Assembly: GCF_000382205.1 (NCBI RefSeq)
Contig: NZ_KB907789.1
Span: 1,054,001-1,118,000 of the forward strand
Source of the DNA: Dyadobacter beijingensis DSM 21582
GTDB lineage: Bacteria > Bacteroidota > Bacteroidia > Cytophagales > Spirosomataceae
Direction of reading: 5' to 3'
DNA: 64,000 bases
Below, one piece after another: positions 41,244 through 50,357 of this stretch (position 1 is the first letter of the stretch; every line of letters begins with the position of its first letter). The notes below the pieces were generated by a model that worked only from the letters and a program-made list of their open reading frames with translations, did no database searches and was not told where the DNA came from. Position numbers and translations under genes: made by a program.

Positions 41244-41828
41244 ATGGCAGGCAGACCAAAAATATATGACGAAACAGCGATCCTGGACAAGGCGGTGGAA
41301 GTCTTTTGGGAGAAAGGATACGCCAACGCGACTGCCGACGACCTGCTCAATGCCATGGGAATCGGAAAAGGCAGTTTTTATTTTGCATTCAAAGGCGGGA
41401 AGGAAGAACTGTTCCGCAAGTCCATGGACCGGGTCGTTGAACTGAACTTCCAGGCCATTCGGGAATCGCTCGCCACCTGCGAAAATCCGGTGCAGTTTAT
41501 CCGCGATTTCTTCTTTTCGTTGACCGGTGCCGAATCGCCGATCGGTAACAAAGGCTGTTACTTCGGTAATGCACTGATACAAGTTTCCGCGGATGACGCA
41601 GGCTTGAAACTCATTGCAGCGAAATACCTGCATTTGCTGGAAGAGATCTTTACGGAAGCCATTCAGAAAGGCAAAGACCTCGGAATACTGCAAACCGATG
41701 AACCCGCCGCCGCGCTCGGGTCCTATCTGGTCAATCTCTGGAACGGCCTGAACGTAACCCGCCGGATGGAGCCGGATCAGCAAAAACTGGCGCAGCTCGT
41801 CCGCATGAACCTGAATATTCTAAACTAA
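41244..41828 (+). CDS. TetR-family transcriptional repressor
   Basis: A 194-residue regulator. The start MAGRPKIYDETAILDKAVEV is chosen over an in-frame ATG at 41193 because that one would lie upstream of the -7 element. The helix-turn-helix (NATADDLLNAMGIGKGSFYF, about 31-50) is typical; the ligand domain contains a conserved cysteine in NKGCYFGNALIQV, as in TetR regulators that answer to electrophiles or oxidants. It precedes an OsmC gene with a copy of the same operator, so it probably represses both in the absence of stress. Confidence 0.93.
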   Translation: MAGRPKIYDETAILDKAVEVFWEKGYANATADDLLNAMGIGKGSFYFAFKGGKEELFRKSMDRVVELNFQAIRESLATCENPVQFIRDFFFSLTGAESPIGNKGCYFGNALIQVSADDAGLKLIAAKYLHLLEEIFTEAIQKGKDLGILQTDEPAAALGSYLVNLWNGLNVTRRMEPDQQKLAQLVRMNLNILN

Positions 41829-41844
41829 TTTTTTTACCCAATTT

Positions 41845-41860
41845 TGTACCATATAGTACA
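41845..41860. promoter_or_regulatory. Putative TetR operator before the OsmC gene
   Basis: TGTACCATATAGTACA is an imperfect palindrome with TGTAC/GTACA arms. It lies 46 bp before the OsmC start codon and just after the TetR gene. Confidence 0.62.
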
Positions 41861-41905
41861 GTATATTTTTAAAAACCATTTTTCAATTTTAAATTCTGGA
41901 AGATC

Positions 41906-42316
41906 ATGAAACGCAAAGCAACAGCCGTATGGGAAGGTGATATCAAAACAGGCGCAGGCCACATCACTACCGGCAGCACCGTCCTGAACAAGACCCAATA
42001 TTCATTCAACAGCCGCTTCGCCGACGGTATCGGCACCAATCCCGAAGAGCTGCTGGCCGCTGCGCACGCCGGCTGTTTTACGATGAAACTCGACCTGGAC
42101 CTGACGCAGGCCGGTTACAAAGTAGCGTCGCTCGAAACCCAATCCGTCGTAACGCTGGACAACGGAAAAATCACAAAATCCGAATTGACGCTGCAAGCGA
42201 AAGTGCCCGGTATTTCCGACGAAGAGTTCCAGATCATCGCCAAAGAAGCCGAAAAAACCTGTCCGGTAAGCCAGGCATTCAACTTCGAAATCGTGCTGAC
42301 CGCGACATTGGCATAA
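41906..42316 (+). CDS. OsmC-family thiol peroxidase
   Basis: A 136-residue protein starting MKRKATAVWEGDIKTGAGHI. The two redox cysteines are C57 (AAAHAGCFTM) and C119 (KTCPVSQAF), the arginine in NSRF and the glutamate in NPEELL complete the active site. Members reduce organic hydroperoxides, with electrons from lipoylated proteins or thiols. The upstream TetR regulator with a cysteine in its ligand domain fits a peroxide-controlled pair. Confidence 0.95.
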   Translation: MKRKATAVWEGDIKTGAGHITTGSTVLNKTQYSFNSRFADGIGTNPEELLAAAHAGCFTMKLDLDLTQAGYKVASLETQSVVTLDNGKITKSELTLQAKVPGISDEEFQIIAKEAEKTCPVSQAFNFEIVLTATLA

Positions 42317-42516
42317 CGGGTGTCAGACGTAAGCCCGGAAGCCGCAACCGTCCGAATCGGTTGCGGCTTTTGGGTGTTTACCTACCGTTAGATAATCGCT
42401 TAACATCCTCTATTAGAATAAGTTTTACAAAAATTGAGGGGTTTGATTTCTTGGCAGTTATTTGGAGAAGCGTTAGTTTCGTGCAAACAATATCTAAAAA
42501 CAAAAACCACACTATC

Positions 42517-42729
42517 ATGCAGTCTTCTATCGTCACATCCAAAAAGCAATGCAGCGGGGAGCAATGGAGTTCTCTCGTTCCCGCGGTGATTTCTACTTCT
42601 TTCGGCGGTGCCGTCATCGGCGGTAGCATTGCGCAACTGACCGGAGCGCTGGTTGGCGGGGCGTTCGGTATTTTTATCGCATTCTGCTCCGAGTACAAGC
42701 ATAACAAAACAGCCACTGCTAAAAACTAA
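42517..42729 (+). CDS. Small glycine-zipper membrane protein
   Basis: A 70-residue protein starting MQSSIVTSKKQCSGEQWSSL. The central stretch SFGGAVIGGSIAQLTGALVG is a glycine-zipper pattern with GxxxG-like spacings and would form one or two packed membrane helices. The 156 bp of open frame before this ATG looks non-coding. Not assigned to a family. The next gene begins 6 bp after its stop codon. Confidence 0.55.
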   Translation: MQSSIVTSKKQCSGEQWSSLVPAVISTSFGGAVIGGSIAQLTGALVGGAFGIFIAFCSEYKHNKTATAKN

Positions 42730-42735
42730 GCTGCA

Positions 42736-43062
42736 TTGGTGGATGTGCTGAATTCGATTATCAGGGATGTTCTCGCGCCCAGGATCATCTTTGTATTGGC
42801 CGGCTTGGGGAGTGTTGCATATTTACTGACGTTCTGGTTTCAAAATCGGTTTATTCAAACCAATCTTCCGGATTTGATCAGCACCGGCTTTCAGATTGTG
42901 TCCGTTACCAGCGGATGCCGGTTGGTTTTGCACGTATTTATCGATTTGTGCAAACCCGGGGCCATTATGGAGATGGACAAATTTTACACGGGTTACGGAG
43001 GAGCGGCTGTCCTGTGGATTGCCATTACAACTTTGAAGAAACGCTTTAAAGCACCCGTTTAA
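42736..43062 (+). CDS. Small membrane protein with TTG start
   Basis: A 108-residue frame that begins TTG GTG GAT right after the glycine-zipper gene. Three hydrophobic segments (about 15-33, 46-72 and 88-100) indicate an inner membrane protein. I do not recognise it; the size and topology recall holin-like or channel proteins but there is no phage context. Coupling with the preceding gene is suggested by the 6-bp gap. Confidence 0.5.
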   Translation: MVDVLNSIIRDVLAPRIIFVLAGLGSVAYLLTFWFQNRFIQTNLPDLISTGFQIVSVTSGCRLVLHVFIDLCKPGAIMEMDKFYTGYGGAAVLWIAITTLKKRFKAPV

Positions 43063-43152
43063 GGACCGCAACTAGCAGTTGCAAGCATTTGACTACAAAA
43101 CCGAACCGACTTAATCCCGTTTTTTGTTGCACCCATATAACCAGCAGCAGGA

Positions 43153-43656
43153 ATGGATATTTTCTTCAAAACAATGCCGTCACCGGTGGGCACGCTGACG
43201 CTGATTGCCAGCGATGAAGGGCTTCGTGCGGTGCTTTGGGCGCGGCATTATCCGGAGCTGGAAGATGTGGAGCAGGGCACAGAAAGGCCAGACCACCCGC
43301 TATTGCTCGAAGCGGAAAGGCAGCTGGACGAGTATTTTGTCAAAAAACGGAAGTCTTTTTCCCTTCCGCTCGATTTTATCGGCAGCGATTTTCAGAAGCA
43401 AGTCTGGGAGGCATTACTCACCATTCCGTTCGGCGAGACGCGGTCGTATGGCGACATCGCCCGGCAAATTGGCAATCCGGACGCAGTCCGGGCCGTGGGC
43501 GGGGCTGCGAACAGAAACCCGATCCCCATCATCGCGCCCTGCCACCGGGTAGTGGGCTCGAACGGAAAACTGGTCGGGTTTGGCGGCGGACTGCCTAATA
43601 AAGCCTTGCTGCTGGACCTGGAAGCACCTTTCCGGCAAACTTCGATCTTCGATTAA
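43153..43656 (+). CDS. ogt: Methylated-DNA--protein-cysteine methyltransferase
   Basis: A 167-residue O6-alkylguanine repair protein. The acceptor cysteine C130 lies in IIAPCHRVVGSNGKLVGFGG, the Ada/Ogt signature, and the DNA-binding helix-turn-helix (GETRSYGDIARQIGNPDAVR) precedes it. The N-terminal ribonuclease-like domain (1-75) is of normal length. It moves alkyl groups from guanine or thymine O atoms onto itself in a suicide reaction. Stands alone, with no ada-type regulator domain. Confidence 0.96.
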   Translation: MDIFFKTMPSPVGTLTLIASDEGLRAVLWARHYPELEDVEQGTERPDHPLLLEAERQLDEYFVKKRKSFSLPLDFIGSDFQKQVWEALLTIPFGETRSYGDIARQIGNPDAVRAVGGAANRNPIPIIAPCHRVVGSNGKLVGFGGGLPNKALLLDLEAPFRQTSIFD

Positions 43657-43700
43657 TGTAACCCATAGTTAACCTGAGTGCAACTTTGCGATTTTCTGCG

Positions 43701-43708
43701 TAGCTTTG
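43701..43708 (+). promoter_or_regulatory. Possible -7 element of the ABC-F gene
   Basis: TAGCTTTG fits TAnnTTTG. A clear -33 TTG at 19-20 bp upstream is missing, so the call is weak. The leader to the start codon would be about 105 nt. Confidence 0.35.
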
Positions 43709-43820
43709 CACCATTGTTCACCAACCTGTAACACTTCGTGTAAGAGACATTTCTTTCAGGAAATCAATGTAAGCGGCCACGACTACGGCTGCCATTATTC
43801 ATTTTCAAAAGAAATGTACT

Positions 43821-45410
43821 ATGCTTTTTCTTCAAGGTGTTACCTATGCACACCCGAACCGGGATGTGCTGTTTTCCGATATAGATCTCACTGTCAATAG
43901 ACACGACAAAATTGCCCTGATCGGCAACAATGGCGCGGGCAAATCGACTTTGCTCAACATTCTCGCCGGTCGGGTTAAACCTGCTTCCGGGAAGGCCGGG
44001 GCAGATTCGAAGCCTTACTATATGCCGCAGCTTTTCGGGCAGTACAACCACCTCACCGTAGCCGAAGCGCTGGGGATTCATGACAAGCTGCTTGCCTTAA
44101 AGGAAATTCTCGACGGGCATTTGACCGATATGAACCTCGAACTGCTTGATGACGACTGGGGCATCGAAGAGCGCTGCCAGACCGCATTTGCGCATTGGCA
44201 GCTGCATGGGCTGAACCTCGCGCAACCAATGGCCACGCTGAGCGGGGGCCAAAAAACGAAGGTATTTCTAGCCGGAATCCTCATCCATGAGCCGGAAATC
44301 GTACTGCTCGACGAACCCAGCAACCACCTCGACGCGGCCGGTCGGGCGCTTTTGTACGACTACATCCAATCGGCCCCTCATACGCTCGTGGTCGTGAGCC
44401 ACGACAGGACTCTGCTTAACCTGCTGACAACCGTTTGCGAGCTCAGCAAACGCGGCATTACCGTTTACGGCGGCAACTATAATTTTTACGCAGAACAGAA
44501 AAACATTGAAAATGAAGCCCTTAATCAGGACCTAAGGGCGAAGGAGAAAGCACTCCGCAAAGCCAAGGAGGTGGAACGCGAAGCGATGGAGCGGCAACAG
44601 AAACTCGATGCGCGCGGTAAAAAGAAGCAGGAAAAAGCCGGGCTGCCGACGATCGTTCAGAATGCATTCCGGAACAGTGCGGAGCGTAGCACTGCCCGGA
44701 TGAAAGGTGTTCATGCCGAAAAAGTAGGCGGCATTGCGCAGGAACTGAGCCAGCTCCGCGGCGAACTGCCCGGTATTGACAAAATGAAAGTTGATTTCGA
44801 CAATTCCGCGCTCCACCGGGGCAAAATACTGGTAACCGCCGAACAGATCAACTTCGCTTACAAGGACCAGCCAATCTGGCACGAACATATTGATTTCCAG
44901 ATCACCAGCGGCGAACGCATTGCGCTGAAAGGCGCGAACGGCTCCGGCAAGACGACATTGATCCGGATCATCCGGGGCGAGCTCCCGCCGGTTACCGGTC
45001 ACATGGAACGAGCTGATTTCCAATCCATTTACATCGACCAGGACTATTCGCTGATCGACAATGCATTGACCGTCTACCAGCAGGCCCAGCATTTCAATAC
45101 GGGCGCATTGCAGGAGCATGACGTTAAAACACGGCTGAACCGCTTTCTTTTTACCAAAGAATACTGGGACAAACGCTGCGCCGACCTCAGCGGCGGAGAG
45201 AAAATGCGGCTCATGCTCTGCTCATTGTCCATCGGCAACCAGGCCCCGGACATGATCATCCTCGACGAACCGACCAACAACCTCGACATTCAAAACATCG
45301 GTATCCTCACTGCCGCCATCAACGAGTACCGCGGAACGCTCCTGGTTGTATCGCACGATGTGCGGTTTTTGGAGGAAATTGGCGTGGAGAAAGAGATCGC
45401 ACTGAGTTAG
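43821..45410 (+). CDS. ABC-F family ATPase (ribosome-associated)
   Basis: A 529-residue protein with two ABC ATPase domains and no membrane part. Domain 1 has GNNGAGKS (35-42), LSGGQKTK and VLLDEPSNHLD; the linker (about 225-305) is rich in Lys/Glu (KALRKAKEVEREAMERQQKL), as in ABC-F proteins that enter the ribosomal E site; domain 2 has GANGSGKT, LSGGEKMR and IILDEPTNNLD. Some members protect ribosomes from antibiotics, others help translation; the sequence alone does not decide. The 100-nt leader might carry attenuation, but I found no convincing leader peptide. Confidence 0.93.
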   Translation: MLFLQGVTYAHPNRDVLFSDIDLTVNRHDKIALIGNNGAGKSTLLNILAGRVKPASGKAGADSKPYYMPQLFGQYNHLTVAEALGIHDKLLALKEILDGHLTDMNLELLDDDWGIEERCQTAFAHWQLHGLNLAQPMATLSGGQKTKVFLAGILIHEPEIVLLDEPSNHLDAAGRALLYDYIQSAPHTLVVVSHDRTLLNLLTTVCELSKRGITVYGGNYNFYAEQKNIENEALNQDLRAKEKALRKAKEVEREAMERQQKLDARGKKKQEKAGLPTIVQNAFRNSAERSTARMKGVHAEKVGGIAQELSQLRGELPGIDKMKVDFDNSALHRGKILVTAEQINFAYKDQPIWHEHIDFQITSGERIALKGANGSGKTTLIRIIRGELPPVTGHMERADFQSIYIDQDYSLIDNALTVYQQAQHFNTGALQEHDVKTRLNRFLFTKEYWDKRCADLSGGEKMRLMLCSLSIGNQAPDMIILDEPTNNLDIQNIGILTAAINEYRGTLLVVSHDVRFLEEIGVEKEIALS

Positions 45411-45425
45411 TTCCTGAAAAATGCC

Positions 45426-45469
45426 ATGGAGAATGAAACTGATATCACCAATCACGTTTCATTCTCCAT
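45426..45469. terminator. Inverted repeat between convergent genes
   Basis: Perfect 14-bp arms, ATGGAGAATGAAAC (45426-45439) and its complement (45456-45469), 16-nt loop. The right arm includes the stop codon of the MuiA-like gene. T runs after the stem are short, so termination strength is uncertain. Confidence 0.55.
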
Positions 45470-47366
45470 TTAGGTAGCCATTTTTAGGGTACTTGACCGA
45501 ATAGCGCAGATTCAATTCCTTACTTTCTCCCGCAGGCAAAGAAAATTTCCAGGTTACATCACCACTACTGTCATTCACAGCCGCTTCCGGCGCGAACTTA
45601 TCGAACACATCGATATCTTTGCCGGGCGCCAGTGGGAATTGATCCTTCACCACAATGCGAACGGGCGACCTTTTCACATTCCTAACCGTAATCCGATACC
45701 CCCGGTTTTCAGCCATGTTGCCACCCAGGAATTGCTTTTTTGTAAACGTTTTCACCTGTTCCCTACGCACTGACACCGATTTATCTATGCCAAATGAAAG
45801 GCTAAGCGTGTCTGCCGCCTTCGAGAGATCGAGTCGGGTTTTACCTATATAGCTGTTTTCTAGATACAAATTCACGTCACCTGGAAGAAGATTTAAACTA
45901 GCCCAAGAAGGCAGATATGCATTCAGAAACGCTTCCTGCCGGATTTTGGGGACTGCTACATATTCATAGTAACTATCAGTAAGCTGTTCGGCCTTCAAGT
46001 CAACCGTGTAAGTTTTGCCATCGGAAATTAGTGTATAAAGGATCGGGATTTCATAAGTTACACTTGTAGGTGCTTCTCTCTCATCCGTATTCATGCGAAT
46101 AGTAGCTGGTCTCGCAACATTTACACCGGCAACCCGGCCTCTCAGATCAGCATTTTTTTCTCCCTTCTCATTCTCTATTTCGGCCACTTCCAGCAGAGCC
46201 ATTTCGTCTGGCTGCATGTTGACATCCATTCGACTGTCTGAGATAGGTTTCGACTGCATTTTATATCCCACGTATGAAAAAACCAGGACGCGATTTTCCA
46301 ATGGGGCGTTCGCGGGAACGGCTAGCTGGTAAAATCCGTTGCCGTCCGCTTGTGTGCCCACTGTCGTCCCCTTGATCACTACAGAGCCACCGGGCAACGG
46401 CTGGTTTTCTTCATCTCTTATAAAGCCGCTCACTTCATTGATGATTCCTGCGGCGGGCAAATTATCATGTCCTGTCGGCCGATATTGAGTATAATCATTT
46501 GGAGCGCCCCAATACCAGGTTTTTAATTGTGGAAGAAGGATCTTCTCCTTCGGATTCGCAGTAGACAGAATTATTTTCACCTTCTTCCAATCTTCACCCG
46601 AATACTGAAATATGCCTGCTTTAAATTCAAGTAATAATGGAGTTGACAAATCCGCTACTTTGGCGTCATAGCATGGATACCAGCCGGCATTTGCCAGGTA
46701 ATAACTCAATTCCAGTTTCGCCTGCGTTGTCTTTTTTACCGAAACGGTAATGGCAATTTCTAGCGTTGGTTTTTCCAACTCCGTTTGCAAAACTGATAGC
46801 GCCTTGTTGACAGCTCTCAGGCTATCCGCCCATTTCCTGAGGTTATTTGCAGTTTCTAATTTCTTTTGCAATACTTCCACCAATCGTCTTCGCTGAAAAT
46901 CGACCGCTTCTTTCAATTCGAGCGTTTTCAAAACAACTTTCTCCCCTCCCAATGTCTGATTTTTGAGGAGCATTTCCTCTTCCTGCTTGTAAATAACGTC
47001 CATTCCACGCTCAAAAGCCAGTTTTTCCTTCACGGCATCTTTTCTCGCTTCCAGCTGTTTCATCACCGTCGATTTTTCCCCGTCCCCATTGTAATTCATT
47101 TTCGGCAGCACCGATAACACCGTCAAGTCAGCCAGCCCAGATAGCCTGATACTTTCCTTCTCCAGCGAACCCGAAAGCCCCTTAAACAAAAGTTCATGCA
47201 AACCCTCATCCAGCGTTACAGCTACGTCTCTGGTCACTTCGGCACCGTTCCGGTAAATGGTAACTTGGCGGACCGAACTCGCCATCACCTGGGATTTCTG
47301 GGCCATTACCCGCGTCGCGGAAATAAAAAAAAGAAGGACAAATACATTAAAGCAGAAAATGCGCAT
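45459..47366 (-). CDS. MuiA-like (DUF4139) protein with embedded carboxypeptidase-regulatory domain
   Basis: A 635-residue exported protein starting MRIFCFNVFVLLFFISATRV; signal peptide about 1-22. The DUF4140 N-terminal domain (VRQVTIYRNGAEVTRDVAVT), a coiled-coil stretch (about 90-190) and the DUF4139 domain, which begins at about 200 (AKLELSYYLANAGWYPCYDA), are those of mucoidy-inhibitor A-like proteins. Between about 320 and 435 a carboxypeptidase-regulatory-like beta-sandwich (VSGFIRDEENQPLPGGSVVI) and a SusC-like tag (DLRGRVAGVNV) are inserted. In the family the function is unclear. A longer frame to 47471 is not signal-like and is rejected. Confidence 0.87.
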   Translation of the reverse strand: MRIFCFNVFVLLFFISATRVMAQKSQVMASSVRQVTIYRNGAEVTRDVAVTLDEGLHELLFKGLSGSLEKESIRLSGLADLTVLSVLPKMNYNGDGEKSTVMKQLEARKDAVKEKLAFERGMDVIYKQEEEMLLKNQTLGGEKVVLKTLELKEAVDFQRRRLVEVLQKKLETANNLRKWADSLRAVNKALSVLQTELEKPTLEIAITVSVKKTTQAKLELSYYLANAGWYPCYDAKVADLSTPLLLEFKAGIFQYSGEDWKKVKIILSTANPKEKILLPQLKTWYWGAPNDYTQYRPTGHDNLPAAGIINEVSGFIRDEENQPLPGGSVVIKGTTVGTQADGNGFYQLAVPANAPLENRVLVFSYVGYKMQSKPISDSRMDVNMQPDEMALLEVAEIENEKGEKNADLRGRVAGVNVARPATIRMNTDEREAPTSVTYEIPILYTLISDGKTYTVDLKAEQLTDSYYEYVAVPKIRQEAFLNAYLPSWASLNLLPGDVNLYLENSYIGKTRLDLSKAADTLSLSFGIDKSVSVRREQVKTFTKKQFLGGNMAENRGYRITVRNVKRSPVRIVVKDQFPLAPGKDIDVFDKFAPEAAVNDSSGDVTWKFSLPAGESKELNLRYSVKYPKNGYLNGE

Positions 47367-47551
47367 AGCGAATCGGGTTAGCTCAGGATGGTTCGACTTA
47401 TAAATATTCAAAAAATAGCTAAAAAAGTGACACATCACTAGCGCATGCGAGTTCCTTTGAATAAACGGCACGTTTCGGCAAACAAACGATTTAAAATCGG
47501 CCTTTCGTCACTTGCCGGTCATTACCTATATTTAACCAAAAAAACATTTCC

Positions 47552-48466
47552 ATGCTGGATATCGTAATCGAGGCCCGGAAGGCGGCTATCAGTGAATCGG
47601 TGATGGTGAAACGCATTTTACCGTTCCGTCTCAGGAGAATGGTCGGGCCGTTTATATTCATGGACCACGCCGGGCCACTGGGGAGCATACCGGTCAACCC
47701 GTCGTCGATGGATGTGCTGCCGCATCCGCATATCGGGCTTTCGACGGTGAGCTACCTGTTCGACGGGCAGGTGATGCACCGGGATAGCACGGGCGCGCAG
47801 CAAATCATCAAGCCCGGTGAAGTGAACTGGATGACGGCCGGCAGCGGCATTGCGCACTCCGAACGATTTGAAGATCCGTCGGCGCTCGCGGGCGGCCTTG
47901 AAATGATCCAGACCTGGGTAGCGCTTCCCGAAAAGGACGAAGAAGCCGCGCCGTCGTTTCGCAATTATACACGGGACGAGCTGCCGGTATTTACCGATAA
48001 AGGCGTGTGGATGCGCCTGATCGCCGGCAATGCATACGGCCTTTCCAACGGCGTGAATACGCTTTCTCCCCTATTCTACCTGCACGTGGTGCTGGAAGCC
48101 GGCGCGACTTTTACCATTCCCGACAAGCATTCTGAAAGGGCAATCTACATCGTCAAAGGCGCCGTGGAAACCGGCGGGCATTTTTACGAGCCGGGGCAAA
48201 TGCTCGTCTTCAATAAAAACGCGGAGCCGACCATCAAGGCCACCGTCAATACGACCCTGATGCTGCTCGGTGGCGAACCGCTGGGCGAAAGGTATATCTG
48301 GTGGAATTTCGTATCATCACGGAAAGAACGCATCGAGCAGGCCAAGGAAGATTGGAAACAAGGCCGCATTCAGCTCCCGCCGGCCGATGACCACGAATTT
48401 ATCCCGCTACCCGAAGACTATTCCAGGCCGGCCGGCACTCCTCCCCGACCAGAGCCGCTATCATAA
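47552..48466 (+). CDS. Pirin-family protein
   Basis: A 304-residue bicupin. The N-terminal cupin has HPHIGLSTVSYLFDGQVMHR and MTAGSGIAHSE, which hold the metal-binding His/Glu residues of pirins; the C-terminal cupin ends with GEPLGERYIWWNFVSSRKER. Bacterial pirins such as YhhW are quercetinases or bind partner enzymes; a catalytic role is likely but the substrate is open. Single gene with its own terminator. Confidence 0.94.
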   Translation: MLDIVIEARKAAISESVMVKRILPFRLRRMVGPFIFMDHAGPLGSIPVNPSSMDVLPHPHIGLSTVSYLFDGQVMHRDSTGAQQIIKPGEVNWMTAGSGIAHSERFEDPSALAGGLEMIQTWVALPEKDEEAAPSFRNYTRDELPVFTDKGVWMRLIAGNAYGLSNGVNTLSPLFYLHVVLEAGATFTIPDKHSERAIYIVKGAVETGGHFYEPGQMLVFNKNAEPTIKATVNTTLMLLGGEPLGERYIWWNFVSSRKERIEQAKEDWKQGRIQLPPADDHEFIPLPEDYSRPAGTPPRPEPLS

Positions 48467-48469
48467 ACC

Positions 48470-48504
48470 AAAGCCCTGTGATCCGTTGGATGACAGGGCT
48501 TTTT
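48470..48504 (+). terminator. Intrinsic terminator of the pirin gene
   Basis: Stem AAAGCCCTGT / ACAGGGCTTT (48470-48479 and 48493-48502), loop of 13 nt, then T residues. It may also stop transcripts of the convergent AraC gene. Confidence 0.85.
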
Positions 48505-48528
48505 CTATTAGTCTAAAATTAAAATGCA

Positions 48529-49353
48529 TTACCCCGCCAGCCTGGAAGGCGATACACCGTACATTTTCTTGAATGCGAAAGAGAAATGGGACAAATCTTC
48601 GAAACCGATTTCCAGGTACACATCCGAGGCGGTCCGGCCTTTTTCCTTGATCAGGTAATGCGCTTCCTGCAACCGGCGCTGCTGCAACCAACGGCTGGGC
48701 GATGTATGAAAAATGTGCTCGAAATCGCGTTTGAAAGTTGCCAGACTCCGGCCCGTCAGGTAGGCGAAACGGTTCATTTGCACATTGAAATGGAAGTTTT
48801 TATGCATAAATGCTTCCAGATCGATCTTCCCGGGCTCGCTGAAATCGAACAAAATATCCTTCATCACCGGCGACGAACGGAGCAGGATCATGATCGCCTC
48901 CCGCACTTTGAGCGACTGTAATTCGTCGTCGATCAGCTGGTCGTCCTCGCTGTACGGCAGCAGCGACTCCATGAATCCCTTCACGAGGCTCCCGCCTTTC
49001 AAAGCGATCACCGGCTCGGCCTGCTGGCTTTGTGCGTGATCGGCCGCGTAACCATGCTCCATCGCGAAGCTCCGCAATGTGGCCTGAGTCAGGTAAATGG
49101 AAATGGATTTGAAAACACCGTCCGCGGGCGGCTGTTTGACGAATTTGATCAGCTGGTTGCGCCGCGTAAACCGGTAATCGCCCGCGCGGAACACATATTC
49201 CATCTCGCCGTTATTGATCGTTAGCGTACCGGAAATCTGGTAGCTGAACACATGCTCGGAGGCAAACTGCTCGCCCTCGCGGTTGCGCGCGTAATAGCAC
49301 GAGTAAGCGATGGGCGATGAATGTCTGTCAGGCTTCGGATCGGTCATAGACAA
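48529..49353 (-). CDS. AraC-family transcriptional regulator
   Basis: A 274-residue regulator with an N-terminal cupin-like sensory domain (about 15-120) and a C-terminal double helix-turn-helix (about 175-274, TGRSLATFKRDFEHIFHTSP and ASDVYLEIGFEDLSHFSFAF). It begins 9 bp after the stop of an SDR gene on the same strand and probably controls it and itself. Confidence 0.92.
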   Translation of the reverse strand: MSMTDPKPDRHSSPIAYSCYYARNREGEQFASEHVFSYQISGTLTINNGEMEYVFRAGDYRFTRRNQLIKFVKQPPADGVFKSISIYLTQATLRSFAMEHGYAADHAQSQQAEPVIALKGGSLVKGFMESLLPYSEDDQLIDDELQSLKVREAIMILLRSSPVMKDILFDFSEPGKIDLEAFMHKNFHFNVQMNRFAYLTGRSLATFKRDFEHIFHTSPSRWLQQRRLQEAHYLIKEKGRTASDVYLEIGFEDLSHFSFAFKKMYGVSPSRLAG

Positions 49354-49362
49354 AGTTAGTAA

Positions 49363-50250
49363 TCACGCGTCTTTTTTAATGCCGGTGTACCATTTGCCCA
49401 TCGACGTTTCCAGGAAATCTTCCGATTCGTGGTGGTCGGTGGAAAGGCTGATGTCAAGCCATTGCTCCATCTCGGCCTTGCGAGCCTCGTCGGCGCTTTG
49501 GAGAATTCCGATCGCCTCGCTGCCCAAGACGAGGTGAACGGGCGGCGCGGGATGTTCGGCCAGGGCCACCATTACCGAGGCGGCTTTGTCGGGATCGCCT
49601 ACGGGCACGAATTTGCCGGATTTGAAATATTCGGTCCGCTGATTGACCATTCCGTAGCCATCGATTTCACGGGCATAGCTCATCGATGCGCCGGCCCAGT
49701 CGGTACGGAAACCGCCCGGTTCCACGCTCGTAACATGAATGCCGAGCGGGGCTACCTCTTTGGACAACGCCTCCGTGAAGCCGCCCAGGCCGAACTTGGC
49801 CGCCTGGTACATCGTCAGGCCCGCATTCCCTACGCGACCGCCCACGGAACTGATCTGCAAAATGCGACCGCTACCCTGCCTGCGCATATAAGGCAGCACC
49901 GCGCGGGTAACTTCAATGGGCGCATACAGGTTGGTTTCCAGCTGACTGCGCACCTGTTCTTCGGTGTAAGCTTCTGCGGCGCCGATAATGCCGAAACCTG
50001 CATTATTTACCAGCACATCAATGCGTCCGAAATGTGCAACGGCGTCGGCTACGGCGTGGTAAACCTGCTCATAATCTGTCACATCCAGTGCAATGGGCCT
50101 GATCTGATCGCCGTATTGCGCCACGAGGTCACCGAGCTGGGAAAGGTTACGGGCCGTGGCTGCTACTTTATCTCCGCTTTTCAGAACTGCTTCTGTGAGG
50201 CTGCGTCCCAATCCGCGGGAGCTGCCGGTAATGAACCATACTTTTGTCAT
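49363..50250 (-). CDS. Short-chain dehydrogenase/reductase
   Basis: A 295-residue classical SDR. Cofactor loop TGSSRGLGR (8-16), NNAG (about 86-89), catalytic Ser in QISSVGG, and Tyr/Lys in YQAAK. A positively charged residue at the end of the second strand (ATARNLSQLG) suggests NADP(H). It is longer than typical SDRs (about 250) by a C-terminal extension with PPVHLVLGSEAI, as in the group often paired with AraC regulators. Substrate unknown. It precedes the AraC gene by 9 bp. Confidence 0.92.
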   Translation of the reverse strand: MTKVWFITGSSRGLGRSLTEAVLKSGDKVAATARNLSQLGDLVAQYGDQIRPIALDVTDYEQVYHAVADAVAHFGRIDVLVNNAGFGIIGAAEAYTEEQVRSQLETNLYAPIEVTRAVLPYMRRQGSGRILQISSVGGRVGNAGLTMYQAAKFGLGGFTEALSKEVAPLGIHVTSVEPGGFRTDWAGASMSYAREIDGYGMVNQRTEYFKSGKFVPVGDPDKAASVMVALAEHPAPPVHLVLGSEAIGILQSADEARKAEMEQWLDISLSTDHHESEDFLETSMGKWYTGIKKDA

Positions 50251-50357
50251 TGTCTTGTTGTTTTAAGTACAATACAAAAGTACCCGGCGCTACCCTGCCC
50301 GGCTTTGCTGTAAAGCTCATTGTTACTTTGCTGAAAAGCTCACAGCCAGATGGCGCT

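Noticed and set aside
43706..43900. 64-codon frame with cysteines before the ABC-F gene, considered as a leader peptide
   Set aside because: TTG start, overlaps the ABC-F start by 80 bp and has no stalling-type motif; too weak.
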